From: Notospermus geniculatus
Lineage: Eukaryota; Nemertea; Pilidiophora; Heteronemertea; Lineidae
Reading direction: 5' to 3'
DNA length: 64,000 nt
Assembly (NCBI GenBank): GCA_002633025.1
Contig: NMRB01000035.1
Coordinates: 515,345 to 579,344, forward strand
Positions 55,816-64,000 of the stretch are shown here, piece by piece. The position numbers and the translations under genes were made by a program. The notes beneath the pieces were generated by a model. It worked only from the letters and a program-made list of their open reading frames with translations. It made no database searches and was not told where the DNA came from. Each line of letters starts with the position of its first letter. Positions within the stretch are counted from its first letter, which is position 1.

Positions 55816-56191
55816 AGGTACTACAAAGTGCATTTCAGCATTGCCTGCAATTATGTTCATGTACATGCATCCTACATTAGGAAACCTTCCTTAAGTATAA
55901 CACTCAAGAAATCTGGGAAACCCCTTGAATACTGAAATTTCATTGGAATGGCTGACACCACAATAGATTCCACTTATCGGTTAGTATTTTGATTCATGAA
56001 TATTCACCCCGCCAGGTGTCGCTCATGCTGCGTTGCATTGCCAGAATAGGGGGTGAATTCGTAAGACACAACAGCGGCATAATCTTGATAAGCAACGTTA
56101 GTCAGTTGAGACATAAAAAACCGGCGTGAGAAGAGTAAGAAGGCACGCGACATGAGAGTAACTAATTAGCCAGGTATCGAGGTTTAAAACA

Positions 56192-59100
56192 ATGGCTAGA
56201 TTGAGTGTTTGTGTGGATAGACTTGGACGGGAGCACGGCAGAGGGGTCATATTTTGTGTCGTTCTTTGTTTCGCGTTGTTGACATGTTCAGAAGGAAGTG
56301 ACGGGGGATATGCTGGGTCGTCTGCCCAAAGGATATTGAGAGGAAAGAACATACCCGAAAGGTAAGAAAAATAATCGGGAACATTCCATTTGGTTGCTAG
56401 ATATCGTTTAAAAGATGAAAGCTTTTCCCAGCTAGCTTCTTAACCCTTAACCCTTAACCCTTGCACGGCCAGTGGGCGTTTCAGTGGAATAAATACTAAC
56501 AAAATATGTCCTCATGTCCCCTGTATTTTTGTCTCGGGATTATTGCATGCATTGTAGACTTGGGGTCACTCAAGAATTCGGTGTTGCAGGAGCATGATCT
56601 AATGAGTGGGCAATGCCTGTGAGGGCGTTATACTGATGGTCAACTTTTCCTTCAATATTTCGCCCACCTACGGCACCAATAAGACACGAAATTATACTAT
56701 ACATTTGTAATGTTCCAATGGGACATATGAATAAAGACTAGTAAATGCTTTTACTTGAATTTTGCAATACAAATCCGCTGGGCAATGCTGTACAAATCTG
56801 AAGTAAAAGCATTTGCTAGTCTTCATTCATATGACCAAACTGTTACCGCCTTGTGTGCAAGACTAAGACAAACACTGAAACACTAATTGGGCTCATTATC
56901 TTCGAGGCCTATGTTAACTTTATTGTTCTTAGAACCATAAGCAGTTTGCACCAAGGTGTCCATCTGAGATTGTCCAAAACGGATGGCACCTCTTATAGGA
57001 ATGTCCTGATAAACATCACATTATGCTCATCAAAATTCCACACCGACCATTCATAATAATTGGGCCAGTCAACTTAAGTAGGTTTACTTAAGACAAAGCT
57101 TTAACACTTCCCGTTCTCGTGGCTCTGTGGGACTTCAACACATTCTGTCAAAAATCACCAGGATTCAGCTATGTTGTGCATAGTTATTTAGGCCTAAATT
57201 TCCCAGGACAAATACATGTATATATAAATCGTGAGGGTAAATAACAAACGACGGTAATCCCAAAACAAGCAATGATAATCTTTGACTTTCAACTTATGTG
57301 CCATGATAACGTGTCAGTCCTGTCGCTTGCGATGACAACTGTTTAGGGATTGACAGATAATAACTGATAAAACATTTGATACGTTTTAAGGGGAGGTTTA
57401 GAAAGCAAACGATAAACGTAAACGTTAACGACAACGTTATTTTGTACTGAAAATGCAATACTGTATAAATCTGAAAAATAACGTTGTCGTAAAGTTTGCG
57501 TTTATCGTTTGATTTCTAAACCTCCCTATTGCTGTGTCATGGGAAACCCATTCCCTGTATTTATCATCCATCGCGCGAAGCTGTGCCTACCGACGAGCAT
57601 CTTGTAATGGACTTGTGAGACACTCGTCGTTCAGCATTATTACTGACATGCATTTATCTTGATTTTCAGTAGTCCAAATGTCTGTCTACATGGCACCAGT
57701 AAACAATGTTGTCCCGGGTGGTTGCAACTCTATCCGAATGGACCATGTACACAGCGTAAGTATCCTTCAGATTGTGGCGCAGAATGTAGCAAATGTACTA
57801 CTTTTTCGACAACTCTCTCGGTTGCCCTGCGTCAAGGACGTCGTAACGCGAGGTGGTTATAGGATTGCATCGATCTGTTTTTAAAGGATCACGGTATTGG
57901 ATCTCTAATTCGTTATTTGACTGTCGACGTAGAGGGAGCCACCTAGCGGCAGCAATACGAACTACAAAGATCCATTACAAAATGTACGCAGTAAATCAGA
58001 TCATTCGCCGAAACTCAGTCAGTCCCTTGGGTTGGAGAGTGGCGTGGTGGCGCCGGCTGTCGAGAAAAAATGGCAATACCGTGCTCTTTAACGCCTTCAG
58101 TACAACCGCTTGCAGCGCCGCCCTATCGGGAAGAAATCAAGCTGGTTTCTTATTGCCTCATTCGTTTCAGCAATCTGCCAAGGGAACTGCGGAGAAGGAA
58201 GATGCATTGCTCCCAATTCCTGCCGCTGCCTGGACGGTCGGATTCAACACACGTGTCTTGGTGACAACCCCAGGGAGCAAGTCCAACGTAAGCAGCAGAG
58301 TTAGAGAAAACTCTCAAGGCGGTGACAGACTGGCGCGTAAGCAACGCGTCCGCAAGCGTTCAACCAATCAGGGAGGCGGTAACACGGACCGAAACACCTG
58401 CCGAAGAATCTGATTGGTGGAACGCCTGCAGCACGCGCAGCGTACGCCCCAGTCTGTCACCGGCTTAACTCACAACAAAGCATTTCCACTGATCCTGTTG
58501 TGCAGTAACGAGCACTGGGACAGGTCACTTTCATTTTAACAAGAACTCTGATTGGTCCATTCGAATTAACAAGCCATGGTGGATTTCAATCACTTCGTTG
58601 GCAACAGGATTTGAAATTCTGAGTAGCCCAAGCCAACCTTGTTCATGTTAGCCACATACTGCCTCGTTGGAAAACACAAGGTTGTCTTGTGCCTGGTACG
58701 AGGTTAGATATCCGCCACCAGGTGCGATATAGCTCGTCTCCTATTTCACAACGCGTTTAAAAGTTTGAAGTAGACCTGGAACAGGCAACTAATTAAATGA
58801 AAGATAATGTAATCAGTAGGTGCAACACACTCAAGGTGTACATAACCCCGACTACTGGAATATGAAATATCATCTTATTGGATGATCCCTCCCACGTGCA
58901 CAACACACTTCGTGTACATCATCGTCAGATACAAGTTCATAGTATATTGTGAAGGCAAAAGTGGGCAAAGATGTTGCTGTTACAGGGGGAGATTCCCGAA
59001 CCCCTTCCTAAGGAGACCCCTAGACTCCCTCTTGTGTATCCGGACGGGCATATTGGCTATCATCGGCCATCGTTTTTTTTCCGGGAGACCGGAGGTTGAG

Positions 59101-59471
59101 TTTTGGTTTCCGGAAGTGTAATTGATGGCGTGTACTGGATTGAGCACAAAAAATCTTGTTTCATCTTCCGCCAGATTCAAGATGGCCGCGCCCCGACCAT
59201 GTCAATGCCTAACCCAGAGTTCGCTAAAATGCATCGAATTTGGCCGAACAGTCCACGTCGTTCATCGTGATTTTCCCATTCTCGTGTATTTCAGGCCCAG
59301 TGAACGTAGGCAACACAAAAACAGCGTGCGAAGACTTGAGATGTCATCAACACTGCTCAGTCCATCTAGAGAGCGCATTTTGTTCCTGTTTACGTGGTTA
59401 TCATATAGCAATCGATGGCCGACGCTGCCAAGGTACATTTTTACATTCAACATCACTAATTATCCACTGCT

Positions 59472-59508
<37 letters not shown>

Positions 59509-62500
59509 GAATTTGTATAGCGCCACTTTAAACCTAATTGTCAGTGGCGCTTTACATAAAGTACATGTAGAAGTAAGCGACCGGAATTAAAACATTTTGG
59601 TTAAAATATCTAGAATGACTGATTAAAAAGATACGTTTTAAGACATTTTTTAAAACTATTGACTGTCTGACATTGCCTGACAGCCAATGGGAGTTGGTTC
59701 CAGAGCCGTGAGGCGCCGGCACTGTATGCCCTATCACCAGCCGTCCTCTTTCTGGCTTTATAGTGTGCCAGTCTAGGTGCGGCTCCAGCCCTNGAACAAA
59801 TGATACCAGGTAATGATCAGATTCACCAGTGTCAATTACCAGTGTCTTTCATAGGCCCCTTGACGTTTGCTAAATCCTCATAGATAGTTACAATGTAATC
59901 TAACTCCAATCGGTTTGGCCTATCCTGCACACGTCATAAAAAATTCTGTGATTGCATTTTCGTTTCAGATATCAATGAATGCATTGGCAACAATGTCCCA
60001 TGTCATCATCGATGCATCAACACACCCGGCAGCTTCCGCTGTAGCTGTTTCGACGGTCACGTGCTGTCATCTAACGGGAGGACATGCAGGCGGGTTGATG
60101 ACCACTCAAGTAAGTCTTTCATGGCGTTTTCTGTACCGTGTGACAGCCTCTGAGCTGCAGTCAAAACCTGAAGAAAATGAGTTGTTTCCGCTCGCAAACG
60201 GTAAATATAAGCACGGTTCTATACATGTATCCGCTTACTTTCAGGAGATGGCGCCTGCAAGAACGGCGTCTGCGATGAACCGGGAGACGCCATCCAGTCT
60301 GATGGACCAGCAACCGAAGGACGAGACTCATGGACGGATTCCCAACCCAACACGCTCGCCAACCAACGTCACGTGATCCATGGAGGTCAAGGTCAACCGA
60401 TGTTTGGGCATGACGATTTTCAGAAAACATTTCGTGATTACTTTCAGCAGGCAGGAGAGAGCGGTCGACAGAGTCGTTCTCAGGGTGTTCTCAGGAGTTT
60501 AACCCATCGAGTACAATCAGAGGTACGGCCCAGACCAAATGTGGTTCAGTTCAGGAGGGGCAGCAGTCTTGTCCAAGCCAGTCTTCATACTGGTAATCAA
60601 CCTCAGCCGTACCAACACCATACAAGTTACCAGTCAAACAACAGGGGGTATCATTATGGAACCTCGCAGGGTCAGCACTCCAGGCGTCATCAGACCTACA
60701 ATACAGGTGGTTCCAGGTCAAACTCTCAAAGTGCTTTCACTGGCAGAGATTCACAAATACATGGTCAAAGCAATCACGGTACTCATGGGTCAAGGGGCGG
60801 CTCCCAAGGTTCTTTCACTGGTAGAGACACAAGAATATATGGTCTGAATTCCCACAGCAATCGTGGTTTCAGGACTGAATCTCAAACCCCGTTCTCTAGC
60901 AGGGATTCCAGCGTTTACGGTCAAGGTTCACGCAGCAGTCGTGGATATGGTACAAACAGTCAGAGGCATTCTAGTGGCCAGAATTCACGACTTGATCCTG
61001 GACAACATATCAACTTTCGCCGAGGTGGAAGTTCTGTTTCTGTTGGTTTGCATCACACGTTTGTACCCTCCCAAGGTCAAGGACAGGTAGGGACGCCATA
61101 TGGAGGTACCTCAGTTGGCAGCTCCAGCGGAAGCTCTCCGTTTAGGGGCTCCAGTGGTGACCATCACCGTTCATCAGCTGATAGGGTCAGCACAAGTTGG
61201 AGCGGACCACGAGGTTCGTCGGTCAGCAGGTTTAACCACGGCTCGTCCGATAGCGCAAGACCTTCTGTGGCATCATCTAGGAGCAGAACATTCCAGGGGA
61301 CATCGGCAAGTAGTTTTAGAGATTCCAGAATAGAGTCTCCGGACTCCTTCGGTCGTAGAGATTTCAATGGGGAGAGGAGAGTTGGTGTGATCCGAACTAG
61401 GCCCGACTATCGTGGATCAGCGACAAGCAGCTTTGAAGGACCTGTGAGCCCGAGGTCCATTGAAAACATGGGCAGGTTCCCAAGTAGGGACGCGTCATTC
61501 GGCCAAAGGTTCCTCAACGACGGAAGGACCCTGGTGAATACAATAACTAAGAAGTCCACCTCCAGGTCTGGTTCAGGTCAATACCAGCCAGGCACCGGGC
61601 TCAGCGGTAGACATCAGTCCCAAAATATTCGACCATCATCCCAAGGTAGCAGGGCATCACAAGGCCGTGGAAGTAATACCCATTTACCAGGCCAATTTCC
61701 TAAAGGTGTCCCAGTTAGAAATGGTGGACAAACTCCTTTTGCATCTGAAGGCAACACGTTTGTTGACACAAGTAAACAATTTTCAAGTGGAGGTCAACCG
61801 GGCATTCCTTCAGGTGGGTTCCCATTCCAAACGAACCAACAGGTTGTCTTAGGAAAACAGTACATTCAACTCCCAGACGGTAGTTTCGTCGAAGACCCGT
61901 CTGGCAGTGCCTTCCAAGGACAAGATCAGGGGTGCCTCGGTATCAATTCAGCCAATGGAGGCCAAGGGCAAGGTGGCTGTGGAGGTGGCGTGCGGAGTGA
62001 TCAAGGTCGTGGGGGCGCTGTAGTGGATTTGAAAACAGATGGCAGGGCGTACACGGACCCGAATGCACAAACTTTCCAAGGAGTCGAAGACACGATTCCG
62101 ACATGTGGAAGTTCTGGACAGGACGGGAGTGGCCAGAGCAGCGGATGTGGCAGCCCAGTTGGTAACTGGAACCCAACATATGACCAATTAACAAACTGGA
62201 ATGATTTCAGACAGTTTATGTGCAATGGCCAGCCGAACTGTGATCAGCTGGGAGGAAGTGGCGGTCCGCGGTATCAAGGGCAACAGCGTGTGGGATGTGG
62301 ACCAACAGGCAGACAGCCCCAGTGGAGCGTCGAGTTGGGGCAGTGGGTACAACCAATTGGACCACTTCCTTACGGCCCCGTCAACTGTGGGATGGGAATC
62401 GGTTCGAATGGGCAGCTGCCTTGTGGATCTAATGGTGAGGTCAGCTGCACTGGACCAGGGTACGATACAGATTTCAGGACTGCAGGCCAGGTGCCATCTG

Positions 62501-64000
62501 GTGGAGACCGGCAGTTACCATGTGGCGCCAATGGTGAGGTCAGTTGCACGGGGCCTGGGTATGACTCTGATCTCCCTATTGGGGGCAACGGTGGACTGCC
62601 GTCAGGAGGAAACCAACAGCTACCGTGCGGAGCTCGAGGAGAAACAGAATGCACAGGACCAGAGTTTGTTTCCCAAACGTCTCGTAGTCGGTTTGAGGGA
62701 TCGCAAACTGGCGGATTTCCAGGACTAAATGGGGGATTCCAAATTAGTCGTAGCACCGTTGTTGAAAAACCTGAAGGAATTCCTATAGATTCTGAAATGG
62801 GTCCGCCGCAGACTGGAGGCAGTATTGACGAACTGGATCGCATGAAGGGTACGGTTGTTAAACACAGTACCGGTCAAATAGATGGCATCCCATTTAATTT
62901 TACTAATGGCAACTCGAAAGGGATTTTGGACGGCAATGGGGGTCTACCATTTGAACCGAATGGTGGCAACGGCAGTGGTTTCAAGGTTGAACCTATTGAG
63001 CGAACGGATACTAGCCGACTAGACGCTTTTCCCATCGACTTGGATCTGCAAGGAAAGACAGGCGATGGACGTACTAACGTTCAGACGACTGGCCAACAAG
63101 GAAATTTCCAAACAGGCGTTGACGCCAGAGGAGCGACCGGTCTCAATCTCCGGACTTTCCCGATCGACCGGACTCATGTTAGCGGAAGTGACGTCATCAG
63201 TGGGAACTGGCCGAGTGGGTTGAAGCCAGATTCAAGTGGAGGAAGAAGAGGTAGGTTGCCTATTGAAAATATCTTCGGGAAAAACAAGATGGCGGAAATT
63301 TCGCTCAGGTGTCTTACCGGATGAGAGTGTGGGCTTCCTCTTGACTACCAAATATGTTTTGACTACAGAATAGGTTTTGGGCACTAAATTCTTTCAAATA
63401 GTGATTTCACAGCAACGCATTCAATCCACTTTCAGCTGGCACCGTCATTAGACGTGTCGTAGAATTCAGGGCGAAAGTCCCGCAGTTTGTTGAAGAGGGA
63501 GGTCCACAGCGGGGGGACATTGAAGTGGGATCGGAAGCCGACGGGACATCAGAAAATAGGAACGTAAGGATCACGGCAAACGGAGCTTCGATATTGTGTA
63601 CTGGGCCAGCATGCAGGGAACAGGTACTCTCCAGTGAAACCGTAACAGCGGTACCTCAATCATGCCTTTAAATTATGAAATCCCATAGCCCTAGTTTGAG
63701 TACCGGTACCCAAGTTCTGTTCATTAGTTGTAGGCGACTTGTTGATTCGTGAATCTCTGCCAAAGATGAGGCTGAAGGGTGCATGTACTGTCAAATCGTC
63801 ATTATACAGTTAGTTACTTCTGCGTTTCGCAAACAAACCCGTCTTCCTCTTTCATAGGTTGAAGGCCAGAGTGACGGGGAACTGTCGTTCCAATGTCCCC
63901 GTGGTAAAGTCCCTCGCCTGACCGAACACGGCGTTGCCTGTATGCTTCTGGAAGATTTGGAGGAACCCGCCTGTAAGCCACAATGTGCTAACGGAGGGAC
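56192..64000 (+). CDS. Fibrillin/LTBP-like EGF protein with a 3-kb low-complexity exon (5' part; runs off the window)
   Basis: Exons: 56192-56361, 57670-57755, 58171-58260, 59295-59432, 59969-60109, 60245-63250, 63436-63623, 63858 onward; all junctions keep frame. The signal peptide (hydrophobic GVIFCVVLCFALLTC) is followed by PNVCLHGTSKQCCPGW and PICQGNCGEGRCIAPNSC, which match the layout of the first EGF modules of fibrillins and LTBPs. Next come an EGF (about 116-161) and a calcium-binding EGF starting DINECIGNN with a GSFRC core (about 162-208). Residues 209-1210 are one exon rich in Ser, Gly, Gln and Arg, with irregular repeats (GRDSQIHG, GRDTRIYG) and three Cys modules (QLPCGxxGExxCTGPx). 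Exon 7 adds another CTGP motif and an RGD (63510-63518). Exon 8 starts a further EGF (ACKPQCANGG). Predicted extracellular matrix or adhesive protein. Confidence 0.88.
56440..56462. repeat. Short TTAACCC tandem repeat
   Basis: About three TTAACCC units in intron 1 of the EGF gene. The unit is not the animal telomere repeat (CCCTAA). Confidence 0.8.
56724..56832. mobile_element. Palindromic foldback element
   Basis: CATATGAATAAAGACTAGTA pairs with AGTCTTCATTCATATG, and the arms continue over AAATGCTTTTACTT. It lies in intron 1 of the EGF gene. Confidence 0.75.
57390..57527. mobile_element. Palindromic foldback element (GGGAGGTTT family)
   Basis: GGGGAGGTTTAGAAAGCAAAC and GTTTGATTTCTAAACCTCCC bound it. 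The arms CGATAAACGTAAACG and AACGTTATTTT match the element at 36611-36760. Confidence 0.85.
57895..58150. repeat. Dispersed repeat, inverted copy of 4500-4690
   Basis: Its reverse complement carries TTTTTTCTCGACAGCCGGCG and GCTGCCGCTAGGTGGC as at 4520-4660. It fills the intron before EGF exon 3 and makes the long ORF there. Confidence 0.65.
58317..58465. mobile_element. Palindromic element in intron 3 of the EGF gene
   Basis: CGGTGACAGACTGGCGCGTA pairs with TACGCCCCAGTCTGTCACCGG; the inner arms contain CAACCAATCAG and CTGATTGGTGG. Confidence 0.8.
59474..59812 (-). repeat. (TAA)n-tailed retroelement fragment
   Basis: A run of about twelve TAA/AAT triplets is followed by AAGAATTTGTATAGCGCCAC and a second GTGGCGCTTTACATAAAGT word, then a GC-rich body (CCAGAGCCGTGAGGCGCCGG). 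The simple-repeat tail and the body resemble the common non-LTR/SINE tails of marine invertebrates, here inserted on the minus strand in intron 4 of the EGF gene. One N lies at 59793. Confidence 0.6.

Noticed and set aside
56440-56462. Possible interstitial telomere repeat
   Set aside because: The unit is TTAACCC with only three copies, not CCCTAA.
57853-58413. 186-codon ORF over EGF exon 3
   Set aside because: It is in a different frame from the EGF exon and is made of a dispersed repeat and a palindromic element.
62370-62843. 157-codon minus-strand ORF
   Set aside because: It is the antisense shadow of the Gly/Pro/Cys repeats in the giant EGF-gene exon.
1-64000. CRISPR arrays, operons or prokaryotic mobile elements
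   Set aside because: The genes have spliceosomal introns and animal domains; the repeats have no regular spacers.

Overview
This is a eukaryotic, metazoan window. It has multi-exon genes with GT-AG introns, typical extracellular animal domains (C-type lectin, PAN/apple, Ig, calcium-binding EGF) and no operons. The very frequent TAGGCCTA and TACATGTA words and the crowd of palindromic miniature transposons suggest a marine invertebrate, most likely a deuterostome such as an echinoderm or hemichordate. That placement is inference; nothing here fixes the species. Two stretches are unresolved: 20780-20962 (183 N) and one N at 59793.

Layout. Positions 1-19100 contain no gene I can support well. 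They hold foldback elements, a 41-bp minisatellite (5997-6282) and a tandem segmental duplication (8486-12918 and 14483-18411). The duplication's two copies act as filled and empty sites for several transposon insertions. Positions 19380-21382 are a 2-kb inverted-repeat element with a 9-bp target duplication, an inner array of palindromes and the assembly gap. A 14-exon gene at 22465-27409 (+) encodes a 607-aa coiled-coil protein with two canonical EF-hands and a C-terminal CIIQ prenylation-type box. Positions 30840-33471 carry two large, related coding exons of unknown function.

From 33992 onward every recognised gene encodes a secreted or membrane protein. They are: a basic PAN/apple-repeat protein (33992-38394 or -39203, +); a secreted two-domain C-type lectin (40546-43955, -); a two-Ig-domain type I membrane protein with two alternative transmembrane/tail exons (47866-50749, -); a 75-aa six-cysteine secreted peptide (53072-54426, +); and the 5' part of a fibrillin/LTBP-like EGF protein with a 3-kb Ser/Gly/Gln-rich exon (56192 to beyond 64000, +).

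The genes do not form a pathway, but the right half is a neighbourhood of cell-surface, matrix and recognition proteins, compatible with adhesion or innate immunity. Exon models were assembled by hand from reading-frame continuity and splice-site phase. Every junction in the five main gene models keeps frame, so those models are the strongest part of this annotation.
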